A stretch of DNA of 64,000 bases from an uncultured Flavobacteriaceae bacterium (GCA_938092005.1 CALKOU010000002.1:1-64000); one strand, 5' to 3'; shown: positions 1 through 9,571, counted from the stretch's first letter. The notes: generated from the letters alone by a model not told the origin. Made by a program: numbers and translations.

Positions 1-2
1 AA

Positions 3-347
3 TTGAATGGAACAAAAATTAAATTAGATGACAGTACACTCTATTTAGAAATATCAAAGGTAGAAGGAATGGAATGGGTTAAAGATATTTACCAAGCAGG
101 AAATTCATTTGTTCATCTTGAAAAATCGCATATATTTTCATCCTTGAAAATAGCAGATGAAACAGAAAGAACTATAAATATGTCTATTGGTTTTCACGAT
201 ATGTTTATTTCTGAAAGTGAAAAAAATGGTTCAGCTGTATGGATGAATAAAATCATAGATTCAATAATTCAACAAGCGCAGATTTGGATGTATGAGAAAG
301 CTGAAAAAATAGGATTTGATATTGAACAATTAAATCATTTAAAATAA
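3..347 (+). CDS. Hypothetical protein, 3' part (open at window edge)
   Basis: The reading frame is open to the left edge, and its first in-window start-like codon is TTG, so this is probably the C-terminal part of a longer protein. The 114 visible residues are hydrophilic, with no signal peptide or membrane segment, and end in a predicted helical stretch (residues 75-110). I recognise no family. A palindromic repeat follows the stop codon. Confidence 0.5.
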   Translation: MNGTKIKLDDSTLYLEISKVEGMEWVKDIYQAGNSFVHLEKSHIFSSLKIADETERTINMSIGFHDMFISESEKNGSAVWMNKIIDSIIQQAQIWMYEKAEKIGFDIEQLNHLK

Positions 348-356
348 TGCCAACGC

Positions 357-417
357 TAAAAGCCCCCGCTGGCGCGAGCCTGCCTGTCGGCAGACAGAGC
401 TTTGTCTCGTGCCAAAA
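357..417. repeat. Palindromic intergenic repeat (REP-like)
   Basis: GC-rich inverted structure in an AT-rich region. Outer arms GGCGCGAG and CTCGTGCC enclose inner arms CTGCCTGTC and GGCAGACAG, which can form a branched hairpin. GC content and composition differ sharply from the flanking DNA. I infer an interspersed repeat; a genome-wide search is needed to count copies. It overlaps the likely GTG start of the next small gene. Confidence 0.6.
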
Positions 418-615
418 AAAAACTCTAAACCCCAAAATCATGAAGAAAAAAACAAACTTGAAAACCGCATCGGAGGCTTAGTCTTTGTCGGCTGTTTAAT
501 GCTTGGCGTTGGTATTGGCTTTATTAAACACGCCGTACACATTGGCGCTGTTATTGGTATGGGCGTTGGCTTTATTGCCATGGCAGCTATCTGGGCGTAT
601 TATCGAGGAAAATAA
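409..615 (+). CDS. Small membrane protein, 68 aa
   Basis: The frame starts at GTG inside the right arm of the palindromic repeat; no in-frame ATG fits better. The N-terminal 22 residues are charged, followed by two hydrophobic Gly-rich segments (about residues 23-38 and 43-62), so an inner-membrane protein with two helices is likely. The composition recalls small AtpZ/AtpI-type proteins, but no diagnostic motif is present and no ATP synthase genes are adjacent, so the function stays unknown. Confidence 0.5.
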   Translation: MPKKNSKPQNHEEKNKLENRIGGLVFVGCLMLGVGIGFIKHAVHIGAVIGMGVGFIAMAAIWAYYRGK

Positions 616-627
616 AGTAAATCCTTA

Positions 628-635
628 TATCTTTG
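628..635 (+). promoter_or_regulatory. -7 box TATCTTTG
   Basis: Exact match to the Bacteroidota -7 consensus TAnnTTTG, ending 9 nt before the ATG at 645, so the transcript would have almost no leader. No convincing -33 TTG was found at the usual distance. Confidence 0.45.
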
Positions 636-644
636 AAAAAAAAG

Positions 645-1106
645 ATGCAGCTTTCCGCTTTTAAACAAACGCTTGGTCAATTAGACACCCTACAGTTTCA
701 ACTCCCCAATGGGCAGTTTGTTCCTGCACATTTTCACCTTACCGAGGTGGGGCATGTAACACGAAATTACATTGACTGTGGCGGTACGCTACGGCAAGAA
801 AACAAACTCAACTTACAGCTTTGGGTGGCGTCAGACACCGACCATCGCCTAAAACCCGATAGCGTTTTAGAGATATTGCAACTAGCCGAAAAACAGTTGG
901 CATACACCGATATGGAAGTAGAAGTGGAATATCAAGAAAGCACCATTGGACGCTATCGCTTGGCATTTGACGGCATTGCCTTTCAACTACTCAATACGCA
1001 AACGGCTTGCTTAGCTCCCAATCAATGTGGTATTCCGCAAGAAAAACCTCGGGTACGTGTTACGGCTAGTGGCGTGAGCTGTGATCCCAATTCGGGTTGT
1101 TGCTAG
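645..1106 (+). CDS. DUF6428 family protein
   Basis: Soluble protein of about 153 residues. I chose the ATG at 645 over the in-frame TTG at 633 because the TTG lies inside the -7 box. The centre has the pattern HFHLTEVGHVTRNYIDCGG, typical of this family in Bacteroidota, and the C-terminus ends in Cys-rich DPNSGCC. Neighbours in other genomes often include arsenic or metal-response genes, but none is here. A metal-binding role for the terminal cysteines is only an inference. Confidence 0.7.
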   Translation: MQLSAFKQTLGQLDTLQFQLPNGQFVPAHFHLTEVGHVTRNYIDCGGTLRQENKLNLQLWVASDTDHRLKPDSVLEILQLAEKQLAYTDMEVEVEYQESTIGRYRLAFDGIAFQLLNTQTACLAPNQCGIPQEKPRVRVTASGVSCDPNSGCC

Positions 1107-1157
1107 AACAACGTCATTGCTCCTAATTGAAAAACCCAAATAAAACCTACTTAAGTC

Positions 1158-1328
1158 ATGATAAAGTTAAACTGTGAACACTGCAACAAAAGCCTGCCCA
1201 GCACTAGCGAGGAAGCTATGGTCTGCTCTTATGCCTGCACCTTTTGCAAAGAATGCGTGGAGGGGGTATTGGAAAATATTTGCCCCAATTGCGGTGGACG
1301 GTTTGAAAACCGACTAACCACTAGCTAA
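1158..1328 (+). CDS. DUF1272 family small zinc-ribbon-like protein, 56 aa
   Basis: ATG at 1158, stop TAA at 1326. Translation shows paired cysteines: CEHC (residues 6-9), C23 and C27 (CSYAC), C30 and C33 (CKEC), and CPNC (42-45). The pattern ending in CPNCGGRF is characteristic of the DUF1272 family, usually 55-90 aa. The cysteines suggest zinc binding; the biological role is unknown. It lies 51 bp after the DUF6428 gene in the same direction and may share its transcript. Confidence 0.75.
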   Translation: MIKLNCEHCNKSLPSTSEEAMVCSYACTFCKECVEGVLENICPNCGGRFENRLTTS

Positions 1329-1394
1329 GAGAAAGCTATTAAAATCTGGCAAGATTCTTGTGATTTAGGAGAAAGATCATTTAAAATCCAAATC

Positions 1395-1964
1395 ATGAAA
1401 AAAATCAGCATCCTACTATTACTTATCGTATGCATCACGGCTTGTGAAAAAGACGATGTCAAAAAAAGTTCACAAGTGGACACAGTCACAGAAATCAAAG
1501 GGAAACAACTGTATGAACACCACGGTGATGAAGTGTGTTGCCCCAATGAGAGAGGAAAGCAGTCGGCTTATAATTTTATAGCACATGACTATATAAATGG
1601 CGTGGAACCCCTTGGTAATAATCCAAACAGAGACATGTTAGAACACAATGGGCTTGAGACTACTACCACAGCATTTGGATTCACTTCAGGGGCTAGTAGC
1701 ATTTGGGGTGGACTTCACGGCGGAAATGGAACCACAAAATATGTTAAGGTCTCCAATTTTAACTATGATAATGCCACCAAAACAAGCATCAAAAACGCCT
1801 ATGACCAAGGTAGTAGTTCGACAACCGTAAACTCCGTTCAAAACGGAGATCTCTATGTAGCAAAAATCAGAAACATGGAGTACTATGTGGTGTTAAAAAT
1901 CACAGGAGTTAATACAACCACCAAAAATGATTTTACCTTTGACTATAAGTATAGTGCTCGATAA
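1395..1964 (+). CDS. Hypothetical lipoprotein
   Basis: Signal peptide MKKISILLLLIVCITAC with a lipobox (ITA|C17), followed by acidic residues EKDD, a pattern seen in surface-exposed Bacteroidota lipoproteins. The mature part (about 170 aa) is rich in Thr, Asn, Gly and Ser (residues 85-150) and looks extracellular. No known domain recognised. It sits 26 bp upstream of the subtilase-like lipoprotein with a very similar signal sequence, so the two may be co-expressed and act together; that is inference. Confidence 0.65.
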   Translation: MKKISILLLLIVCITACEKDDVKKSSQVDTVTEIKGKQLYEHHGDEVCCPNERGKQSAYNFIAHDYINGVEPLGNNPNRDMLEHNGLETTTTAFGFTSGASSIWGGLHGGNGTTKYVKVSNFNYDNATKTSIKNAYDQGSSSTTVNSVQNGDLYVAKIRNMEYYVVLKITGVNTTTKNDFTFDYKYSAR

Positions 1965-1990
1965 TCATAGTTTAACCCAAACCCCAGATC

Positions 1991-2926
1991 ATGAGAAAAA
2001 TAGCATTCCTACTGCTAATTGCATTCATCATTGCCTGTGAAAATGACGATGACAATCCTGATGTGGTTATCAAACCGAAAATAAATGTGCTCATCATTGA
2101 TGCAGATGCTCATGGCAGGACCGTTGTTCAAGTGCTTACAAATAAGCTACAACCGCTTGACCTAACGGCGTTTGACACAAAGAACAAGCAAGAAGTCATT
2201 TTCGACTTGCACGAAGACATCAAGTATCATGTAACCGAAAATGTTGATGACTTAAATCCCAATAAACATCCCGCAGATATTGTGAACATTAGCTTCAGCA
2301 GCAACCATCTAAGCAATGCTAAAAACAACTTGGCACAATTTTTAACCAAAGAAAAATTCCCTGAGTTTCCTTTAGTGGTTACTTCTGCTGGAAACACCAC
2401 AAATACCTGTACGCAAGAAGCCTATGCGTTTGCTAAGGAACACGGAGGCTTATCTTGGTTCGATCATTTGGCGCCCTATTTTGGATGCAATACAAATCCC
2501 GAAGAGTCTGCAAATTGCGAACGGATAGAAGAAGCCTTAGTTTTAGATCAGGCGTGTGACTTGTTTGTTGCGCATGTCATACACGAACGACCAGCACTAG
2601 CTAAAAATCTTATCATTGTTGGCACAAGTGAGTTTTCAGGTCAAAAACCTGGTCCTGTTATAAAAAGCAGGTGGATTTCAACATACTTTAATTTTTCATC
2701 AACCGAGGGTTCTTATGAATCAGGAACAAGTTTTTCAGCACCTTATGTTGTTAAAATGGCAGCCGAAATAAAAAGAAGAGCACCACATTATACGAATGAT
2801 GAAATTGCACAGTTGATTTTTAGTACAGCCTATGATATTGGTGAACCTGGTATTGATGAAGTTTATGGAAATGGTGTTTTAAACCCCAAAGGCATCTTTG
2901 ATGAACTTACAAAAAGAGGGTATTAA
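1991..2926 (+). CDS. Subtilase-like (S8) lipoprotein with atypical Asp/His region
   Basis: Lipobox signal MRKIAFLLLIAFIIAC at residues 1-16. The subtilase fold is indicated by VNISFSS (about residue 97), the oxyanion-hole-like VVTSAGN (about 131), and the nucleophile motif GTSFSAPYV (about 250). The catalytic Asp and His motifs are not separated normally: IIDADAHGRTV (about residue 35) places Asp and His side by side, where S8 enzymes usually have tens of residues between them. It may be a degenerate or compact protease, or a binding protein. The mature protein should be anchored to the outer membrane. Confidence 0.6.
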   Translation: MRKIAFLLLIAFIIACENDDDNPDVVIKPKINVLIIDADAHGRTVVQVLTNKLQPLDLTAFDTKNKQEVIFDLHEDIKYHVTENVDDLNPNKHPADIVNISFSSNHLSNAKNNLAQFLTKEKFPEFPLVVTSAGNTTNTCTQEAYAFAKEHGGLSWFDHLAPYFGCNTNPEESANCERIEEALVLDQACDLFVAHVIHERPALAKNLIIVGTSEFSGQKPGPVIKSRWISTYFNFSSTEGSYESGTSFSAPYVVKMAAEIKRRAPHYTNDEIAQLIFSTAYDIGEPGIDEVYGNGVLNPKGIFDELTKRGY

Positions 2927-2929
2927 CTA

Positions 2930-3658
2930 ATGGCAAAACCAAAACTGATGAAAGAAAAATTAAGAACTATCGTAGAAAACAATACCACCAAATGGGGAAA
3001 GCTATTTGACTACGTCATTCAAGTACTTATTTTGGTGTCATTGGTCTCCTTTTCCATTGAAACGCTACCAAACAATAGTGCTGCTACAATACAAATTCTT
3101 ATGTGGATTGAGATATCGTGTATTGCTATTTTTTCTATTGAATACCTCCTAAGGGTGTATGTTGCCAAAAAACCCTTGCAATACATCTTTAGTTTTTATG
3201 GAATTGTGGACCTGTTAGCCATTCTTCCCTTCTATTTACGGGCAACCTTTGATTTGCGAGCGCTAAGAGTCTTTAGGATTTTCAGAATCTTTCGAGCCTT
3301 AAAACTGATACGCTATAACAAGGCTTTACACAGGTTCCATGTTGCTGCCCGAATTGCAAAAGAAGAAATGGTATTGTTTTTTATCGTAGCAGGAATTTTG
3401 ATGTTTTTGTCATCCGCAGGTATTTATTTCTTTGAAGGAGATGTTCAACCCGAAATATTCAGTTCCATTTTCCACAGTTTTTGGTGGGCAATTGTTACTC
3501 TAACCACCGTAGGTTACGGAGATATCGTACCAATAACCGTAGGAGGAAAAATTTTCACCTTTTTTGTTTTAATCATCGGGGTTGGGATAGTAACCGTACC
3601 TGCTGGTTTAGTTGCCACCGCACTTGCAAAAGCAAGAAAAATAGAAGATAAGGGTTAG
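2930..3658 (+). CDS. Voltage-gated-type potassium channel (ion transporter family)
   Basis: Six-helix cation channel of 242 aa. Helix S4 has regularly spaced arginines (RALRVFRIFRIFRALKLIR, about residues 107-125), the voltage-sensor signature. The selectivity filter TTVGYGD lies at about 197 between the last two membrane segments. The product mediates K+ flow across the inner membrane. It starts 3 nt after the stop of the lipoprotein gene, so they may be cotranscribed. Its 3' flank is a tandem repeat. Confidence 0.9.
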   Translation: MAKPKLMKEKLRTIVENNTTKWGKLFDYVIQVLILVSLVSFSIETLPNNSAATIQILMWIEISCIAIFSIEYLLRVYVAKKPLQYIFSFYGIVDLLAILPFYLRATFDLRALRVFRIFRIFRALKLIRYNKALHRFHVAARIAKEEMVLFFIVAGILMFLSSAGIYFFEGDVQPEIFSSIFHSFWWAIVTLTTVGYGDIVPITVGGKIFTFFVLIIGVGIVTVPAGLVATALAKARKIEDKG

Positions 3659-3661
3659 TGC

Positions 3662-3777
3662 AGTTCGACAAGCTCACCGCAAGAAGTTCGACAAGCTCAC
3701 CGCGAGAAGTTCGACAAGCTCACCGCAAGAAGTTCGACAAGCTCACCGCAAGAAGTTCGACAAGCTCACCGTAAGGA
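3662..3777. repeat. Tandem repeat, 5 copies of a 23-bp unit
   Basis: Unit begins AGTTCGACAAGCTCACCGCA. Copies start at 3662, 3685, 3708, 3731 and 3754; copy 2 has one substitution and copy 5 diverges at its end. The array fills the gap between two convergent genes. The core TTCGACAAGCTCA resembles short interspersed repeats common between genes in flavobacteria (from memory). No function can be read from it. Confidence 0.9.
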
Positions 3778-3780
3778 CAT

Positions 3781-4737
3781 TTAAAACACCGTGCTGGCAA
3801 CCTTGTGAATATTATCCGATTTACCCATGGAGTAGTAATGCAAAAAGGGCACGCCTGCGTCTATAAGCTCCTTGCTTTGTGCAATACACCATTCAATTCC
3901 TGCTTCTCTAACGGCTTCTCTGGTCTTAGCTTTTAGCACCTCTTTGATTAGTGCCTCGGGTAAGTCTACATGAAAGCGATGTGGAATCATGTTCAGTTGT
4001 TTTTGTGTGGCCAATGGCTTTAATCCTGGGATAATGGGCACTTCAATTCCTGCAGCCCTACAACTATCCACAAAAGCAAAATACTTGCTGTTATCAAAAA
4101 ACATTTGCGTGACCACATAGTCGGCGCCAGCTTCAATTTTCTTCTTTAAAAAATGAATATCGCTTTCCATGTTGGGTGCTTCCATATGCTTTTCGGGGTA
4201 GGCCGCAACACCAATGCAAAAATCGGTTTGTGCTTTGTTTTGGATGTCCTCATCCAAATAAACCCCTTTGTTCATGTCTGAAATTTGATGCACCAAATCC
4301 AATGCGTAAGCATTCCCTTTTGGCTCAGGTTTAAAATAGGTTTCAGACTTTACGGCATCGCCACGAAGTGCTACCACATTATCAATCCCCAAAAAACCCA
4401 TATCAATCAAAAAGTTTTCCGTATCCTCTTTGGTAAACCCACCACACAACACGTGTGGAATAGCATCCACTTTATACTTGTTTTGAATGGCGGCACAAAT
4501 ACCTACCGTTCCTGGACGCTTACGCACAACACGCTTTTCTAAAAGTCCGCCTGGCAATTCTTTGTACTCGTATTCTTCACGATGATAAGTAACATCAATA
4601 AAGGGAGGATTAAACTCCATCAACGGATCTATGTTATCAAAAATGGTTTGAATATTCTGCCCTTTCAACGGCGGTAGAATCTCAAATGAAAACTGCGTCT
4701 GCTCCGCTGATTGTCGAATGTGTTCGGTTACTTTCAT
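3781..4737 (-). CDS. metF: Methylenetetrahydrofolate reductase
   Basis: Reduces 5,10-methylene-THF to 5-methyl-THF, the methyl donor for MetH. The 318-aa TIM-barrel protein carries the early catalytic-Glu context FSFEILPP, the NVVALRGD flavin/folate loop (about residue 120) and ADYVVTQMFFD (about 205), all typical of the MetF family. It is the last gene of the methionine operon, 1 bp after metH, and so supplies the cosubstrate of the gene before it. Control by the SAM-II riboswitch 9 kb upstream is inferred from the collinear operon. Confidence 0.95.
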   Translation of the reverse strand: MKVTEHIRQSAEQTQFSFEILPPLKGQNIQTIFDNIDPLMEFNPPFIDVTYHREEYEYKELPGGLLEKRVVRKRPGTVGICAAIQNKYKVDAIPHVLCGGFTKEDTENFLIDMGFLGIDNVVALRGDAVKSETYFKPEPKGNAYALDLVHQISDMNKGVYLDEDIQNKAQTDFCIGVAAYPEKHMEAPNMESDIHFLKKKIEAGADYVVTQMFFDNSKYFAFVDSCRAAGIEVPIIPGLKPLATQKQLNMIPHRFHVDLPEALIKEVLKAKTREAVREAGIEWCIAQSKELIDAGVPFLHYYSMGKSDNIHKVASTVF

Positions 4738-4738
4738 C

Positions 4739-7405
4739 TTATTCCTTTAGGTTAGGTTGTAGCCACTGTGTGGCTTTTTCAATCGTTATATTTTTTCGTG
4801 TAGCGTAATCTTGAACTTGCTCTTTTGTAATCTTGCCTAAACCGAAATACGCAGCCTCTGGATGCGCAAAATAGTAGCCCGAAACCGATGCCGCAGGCCA
4901 CATGGCAAGACTCTCTGTAAGTTCAACGCCAATGCGTTCTTTGACCTGTAACAACTCCCAAATGGTTTCTTTTTCCAAGTGGTCTGGGCAAGCGGGATAT
5001 CCCGGCGCAGGACGAATACCGTTGTACGATTCTTTGATTAGCTCTTCGTTAGTCAACGACTCGTTAGGTTGGTAGCCCCAGTGCGTAATACGAACTTGCT
5101 CGTGCAAATATTCCGCAAATGCCTCAGCAAAACGGTCGGCAAGCGCTTTGATCATAATGCTGTTGTAATCGTCGTTACGCGCTTCAAATTCCTTAGCCAA
5201 TTCTGCCGTACCAAATCCTGCTGTAACACAAAAACATCCCATATAATCTTGAATTCCTGAAGCTGTTGGCGCAATGTAGTCTGACAAGGCGCGATAGGGT
5301 TTGCCTTTGCTTTTTAACAATTGCTGGCGTAGGGTTCTAAAGAAATAGGTTTGGTTGTTATGGCTTACCTCGATATCATCCTGCACAGTACTATTGGCTT
5401 TAAATAATCCAAAAACCGCCTTTGCTTTGAGGAGCTTACCCGCTATAACTTGTTGAAGCATGGCTTGTGCGTCTTCAAAAAGTTGGGTAGCCTGCTCCCC
5501 TACAATGTCGTCGGTTAAAATGGCTGGATACTTTCCATGCAAATCCCACGAACGGAAAAAAGGAGTCCAATCGATATAGTCAACAAGTGCTGAAAGCTCT
5601 TGATCTATTTGTTGAATCCCCAATTGTTTTGGTGGCATGGGTTGCTGACTTTCGAAATCAATCTTTAACCGCTTTGTACGGGCTTCTGCTAACGACACAT
5701 AAGTTTTGTGCTCGCTGCGCTTTTGAAAGCGAGTGCGAAAATCGTCGTAATCTGATTTTATGGTTGCCTTATAGGCGTCCTTTGTCTTGGGCTGAAGCAA
5801 GTTCCCCACTACGGTCACGGCACGAGAAGCATCGTTTACATGCACCACCGCATGGTCGTACTGCGGTGCAATCTTAACTGCCGTATGCGCTTTGGATGTT
5901 GTTGCCCCTCCAATAAGAACTGGAATGTTATGGCCGGTTTTGTTTAGCTCTTTAACGAGGTAAACCATCTCGTCTAAGGATGGGGTAATTAAACCCGAGA
6001 GTCCAATGGCATCTACTTGTTCAGCTAGAGCCGTTTCAATGATACGCTCTGGCGGTACCATAACGCCCATGTCAATTATGTCATAGTTGTTGCATCCGAG
6101 TACTACACTCACGATGTTTTTGCCAATATCGTGGACATCGCCTTTTACAGTTGCCATTAAAATTTTACCAGCAGCTTCGGGTTTTCCCGATTGAGAGGCT
6201 TCTATATAAGGTAGTAAATAAGCAACGGCTTTTTTCATTACTCGTGCCGATTTTACCACTTGTGGCAAGAACATTTTCCCGCTGCCAAACAAATCGCCTA
6301 CAACGTTCATTCCATCCATTAATGGCCCTTCGATAACTTCGATTGGTGCTTTGGCTTGTTGCCTGGCTTCCTCAATATCTTCCACTACAAATTGATCAAT
6401 TCCCTTAACCAACGCGTGGGTAATTCTGGCTTGAAGCTCTTGCTTGCGCCATGTCAAATCGTTTTTGCTTTTAGCTTTCGTATCACCTTTTACGCGTTCA
6501 GCAAAATCCAATAAACGCTCGGTAGCATCGTCTCGGCGGTTGAGCAACACATCCTCAACACGCTCCAATAAATCTTTTGGAATCTCGTCATACACCTCAA
6601 GCATGGTTGGGTTTACAATACCCATGGTCATCCCATGTTGAATGCCGTGATATAAGAATGCAGCGTGCATGGCTTCACGCACAGCATTGTTTCCTCTAAA
6701 AGAGAACGAAACATTACTCACACCTCCACTAATGTGTGCGTGGGGCAAATTTTCACGAATCCACTTCGTGGCCTTAAAAAAGTCCAACGCATTGGTTTTA
6801 TGCTCTTCCATTCCTGTTGCCACAGGAAAAATATTAGGATCAAAAATGATATCTGAGGGAGGAAAACCAACTGCGTTTACAAGAATATCATAGGAACGTT
6901 TACAGATTTCAATACGACGCTCAAATGAGTCGGCTTGTCCGTCTTCATCAAACGCCATGACAATAACCGCAGCACCGTAGCGCAGAATTTTTTTGGCTTG
7001 GCTAATAAATACAGCTTCTCCCTCCTTTAAACTAATAGAATTGACCACGCATTTGCCCTGTACGACTTGTAGTCCTGCTTCAATAATCTCCCATTTAGAG
7101 CTATCAATCATGATCGGGATTCGAGCAATATCTGGTTCAGACTGAATGAGGTTGAGGAATCGGGTCATGGCTGCAACACCGTCGATCATACCTTCATCCA
7201 TATTCACATCCAAAATCTGGGCTCCGCCTTCAACCTGGTCGCGTGCTACTTCAAGTGCTGTTTCTAAATCGTCTTGTTCAATAAGGCGTAAAAAGCGTCG
7301 AGAACCTGTAACGTTGGTGCGTTCTCCTACGTTAACAAAATTGGTGTCTGGACGTACCACAAGAGGCTCTAAGCCCGAAAGCGTTAAGAACGTTGGATTA
7401 GGCAT
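4739..7405 (-). CDS. metH: Methionine synthase, folate/cobalamin/reactivation part of split MetH
   Basis: 888 aa containing the pterin-binding domain ([11 protein letters not shown], about residue 28), the cobalamin cap and B12-binding domain ([13 protein letters not shown] with the axial His, about 425; [13 protein letters not shown]), and the C-terminal SAM-dependent activation domain ([14 protein letters not shown], about 795). The N-terminal homocysteine-binding domain is absent and is encoded by the preceding gene, which overlaps by 8 nt. The two polypeptides together make the usual B12-dependent enzyme of about 1220 aa. Split MetH is common in flavobacteria. Confidence 0.95.
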   Translation of the reverse strand: MPNPTFLTLSGLEPLVVRPDTNFVNVGERTNVTGSRRFLRLIEQDDLETALEVARDQVEGGAQILDVNMDEGMIDGVAAMTRFLNLIQSEPDIARIPIMIDSSKWEIIEAGLQVVQGKCVVNSISLKEGEAVFISQAKKILRYGAAVIVMAFDEDGQADSFERRIEICKRSYDILVNAVGFPPSDIIFDPNIFPVATGMEEHKTNALDFFKATKWIRENLPHAHISGGVSNVSFSFRGNNAVREAMHAAFLYHGIQHGMTMGIVNPTMLEVYDEIPKDLLERVEDVLLNRRDDATERLLDFAERVKGDTKAKSKNDLTWRKQELQARITHALVKGIDQFVVEDIEEARQQAKAPIEVIEGPLMDGMNVVGDLFGSGKMFLPQVVKSARVMKKAVAYLLPYIEASQSGKPEAAGKILMATVKGDVHDIGKNIVSVVLGCNNYDIIDMGVMVPPERIIETALAEQVDAIGLSGLITPSLDEMVYLVKELNKTGHNIPVLIGGATTSKAHTAVKIAPQYDHAVVHVNDASRAVTVVGNLLQPKTKDAYKATIKSDYDDFRTRFQKRSEHKTYVSLAEARTKRLKIDFESQQPMPPKQLGIQQIDQELSALVDYIDWTPFFRSWDLHGKYPAILTDDIVGEQATQLFEDAQAMLQQVIAGKLLKAKAVFGLFKANSTVQDDIEVSHNNQTYFFRTLRQQLLKSKGKPYRALSDYIAPTASGIQDYMGCFCVTAGFGTAELAKEFEARNDDYNSIMIKALADRFAEAFAEYLHEQVRITHWGYQPNESLTNEELIKESYNGIRPAPGYPACPDHLEKETIWELLQVKERIGVELTESLAMWPAASVSGYYFAHPEAAYFGLGKITKEQVQDYATRKNITIEKATQWLQPNLKE

Positions 7406-8399
7406 GTTGAAGAATGGGTCTGGGTTTGTGTTTTGCTGCTGCTTGCGCTAGTGCAGCAATATGCTCGGGAGTTGAACCGCAGCATCCGCCAATAATGTTA
7501 ACAAGTCCGTCGGCCATATAGGGTTCCATAAGGATGCACATTTGCTCAGCTGTTTGATCGTATTCACCAAAAGCGTTGGGTAGTCCAGCGTTGGGATGTG
7601 CCGAGACAAATCGGGTGGTTTCTTGTCCCAAGCGTTGTATATAAGGTTTTAATTGATCAGCGCCCAAGGCGCAATTGAATCCTACGCTCAACAAATCAAT
7701 ATGGGAAATGGATATCAAAAAAGCCTCTACGGTTTGTCCAGAAAGCGTACGCCCCGAAGCATCGGTAATGGTGCCGCTCACCATAACGGGCATGTCCAAT
7801 TGCTGCTCTTCTTTAATTTCGTCAATTGCAAATAACGCTGCTTTGGCGTTGAGGGTGTCAAAAACGGTTTCGACCATTAGCATGTCTACACCTCCTTTGA
7901 TAAGACCCAGAGTTTGCTCGCGATAAGCCGCTTTTAGTTCGTTGAACGTAACGGCGCGATATCCCGGGTCGTTAACATCTGGAGACATACTGGCCGTTTT
8001 GTTGGTTGGCCCAATAGAACCCACTACAAAACGAGGTTTGCTTGGGTCTTTGGTTGTAAAATCGTCCGCTGCCTTACGTGCAACTTTTGCAGATGCAACG
8101 TTAAGTTCCTCAACATAATCTTCCAAAGCATAATCTGCCATGGCTATACGTGTACTTGAAAAGGTATTGGTTTCTATAATATCAGCTCCAGCTTCTAAGT
8201 ACTTTGCATGCACTTCATAAATAGCATCGGGTTGGGTGATGGATAGCAAATCGTTATTTCCAGCAAGTGGAACCGTATGATTACCAAAACGATCTCCCCT
8301 AAAATCGGCTTCTGAAAAACCATATTGCTGTAACATGGTGCCCATGGCACCGTCAAGCACCAGTATACGCTCGGCTAATAAAGCATTTAGCTTACTCAT
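7398..8399 (-). CDS. metH: Methionine synthase homocysteine-binding subunit (split MetH N-terminus)
   Basis: 333-aa homocysteine S-methyltransferase domain. Motifs [10 protein letters not shown] (about 15), ETNTFSST (about 76), VGFNCALGA (about 238) and the zinc-binding [11 protein letters not shown] (about 305) are intact. It should bind zinc and homocysteine and work with the folate/B12 protein encoded next. It overlaps its neighbours on both sides by a few bases, which suggests translational coupling and balanced synthesis of the two halves. Confidence 0.93.
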   Translation of the reverse strand: MSKLNALLAERILVLDGAMGTMLQQYGFSEADFRGDRFGNHTVPLAGNNDLLSITQPDAIYEVHAKYLEAGADIIETNTFSSTRIAMADYALEDYVEELNVASAKVARKAADDFTTKDPSKPRFVVGSIGPTNKTASMSPDVNDPGYRAVTFNELKAAYREQTLGLIKGGVDMLMVETVFDTLNAKAALFAIDEIKEEQQLDMPVMVSGTITDASGRTLSGQTVEAFLISISHIDLLSVGFNCALGADQLKPYIQRLGQETTRFVSAHPNAGLPNAFGEYDQTAEQMCILMEPYMADGLVNIIGGCCGSTPEHIAALAQAAAKHKPRPILQHA

Positions 8400-9571
8400 A
8401 CCAGTTTATCTAAGGCTTGTTTTATATCCCCAATAATATCGTCGATATGTTCTAACCCAACAGAAATACGAATGAGTCCATCTGTAATACCAACTGCCAA
8501 ACGATCTTCGACACTTAGCTTGCTGTGTGTTGATATGGAGGGCTGGGTAACAATTGTTCGTGAATCGCCTAAGTTTGAGGAACGTGAACACATGGCTACA
8601 TTGTCCATAAATTGTTTCCCGCCTTCAATTCCATTTTTGACTTGAAAAGCCACAATATTACCACCACGCTTCATTTGCTTTTTTGCAATGGCATACTGCG
8701 GATGGGCTTTATGAAAAGGAAAGCGTACCTCCTCTACTGCTTTGTGTTGCAGTAAAAAATCAGCAACTTTTTCGGCATTATCACAGTGTCGATCTACGCG
8801 AAGTGCTAGTGTTTCCAAACTTTTAGAAAGTGTCCATGCGTTAAAGGGTGACATGGCAGGTCCAGTGTTGCGTGCAAAAGCTGTAATTTCTTCCATTAAA
8901 TCGGCACGACCTACGGTTATTCCACCCAGTACTCTACCTTGACCATCTATGAGTTTGGTAGCGGAATGAATAACCAAATCAGCACCAAAGTCCATAGGCT
9001 GCTGCAAATATGGCGTTGCGAAGCAATTGTCAATGATTAAAATAAGGTTGTGCTTTTTCGCCAAAACACCCAAGCGTTCCAAATCTAATACCTGTAATCC
9101 AGGGTTGGTTGGCGATTCGGCATAAATCACTTTGGTGTTTGGGGTTACCAACTCCTCAAAACGATCCAAATCTGCTACATCAAAATAGGTGGTTTGAATG
9201 TTCCATTTGGGTAAAAACTTAGTAAACAATCCATGTGTTGATCCAAATACAGCACGTGCCGAAAGAATGTGATCGCCACTGTTTAATAATGCGGCAAAGG
9301 TTCCAAAAACTGCGGCCATACCAGTAGCAAAAGCACAGCCTTCTTCTGCCCCTTCCATTTGACAAATTTTCTCAACAAATTCGTTGGTGTTGGGGTTTGT
9401 GAAACGGCTGTAAACGTTTCGCTTTTTTTCTTCAGCAAAAGAAGCACGCATCTCTTCCGCATCCTCAAAAACAAAGCTTGAGGTTAAAAAAAGAGGCACA
9501 CTATGTTCGTCGTGTTGCGAACGCTCAACTTGTGTGCGAACAGCACTTGTTTCAAATTTTTTTGGGCTCAT
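8396..9571 (-). CDS. metZ: Cys/Met-metabolism PLP enzyme (O-succinyl/acetylhomoserine sulfhydrylase, MetZ-like)
   Basis: 391-aa fold-type-I PLP enzyme of the cystathionine gamma-synthase family. The PLP lysine lies in DLVIHSATKLIDGQGR (about residue 200), and SRFTNPN near 55 binds the cofactor phosphate across the dimer. It makes homocysteine from an activated homoserine and sulfide, or cystathionine from cysteine; sequence alone does not separate MetZ from MetB. Its start overlaps the osmC-like gene by 20 bp. A second, longer family member lies three genes upstream in the same operon. Confidence 0.85.
   Translation of the reverse strand: MSPKKFETSAVRTQVERSQHDEHSVPLFLTSSFVFEDAEEMRASFAEEKKRNVYSRFTNPNTNEFVEKICQMEGAEEGCAFATGMAAVFGTFAALLNSGDHILSARAVFGSTHGLFTKFLPKWNIQTTYFDVADLDRFEELVTPNTKVIYAESPTNPGLQVLDLERLGVLAKKHNLILIIDNCFATPYLQQPMDFGADLVIHSATKLIDGQGRVLGGITVGRADLMEEITAFARNTGPAMSPFNAWTLSKSLETLALRVDRHCDNAEKVADFLLQHKAVEEVRFPFHKAHPQYAIAKKQMKRGGNIVAFQVKNGIEGGKQFMDNVAMCSRSSNLGDSRTIVTQPSISTHSKLSVEDRLAVGITDGLIRISVGLEHIDDIIGDIKQALDKLV

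Noticed and set aside
3662-3777. CRISPR array
   Set aside because: The 23-bp units are directly adjacent with no spacers; it is a simple tandem repeat.
5587-5877. Plus-strand ORF inside metH as a gene
   Set aside because: It is antisense to a well-supported coding region, has no recognised domain and no promoter.
7398-8399. metH split as a frameshift artefact
   Set aside because: Both parts have proper start and stop, 8-nt overlap, and the two-gene form is common in flavobacteria.
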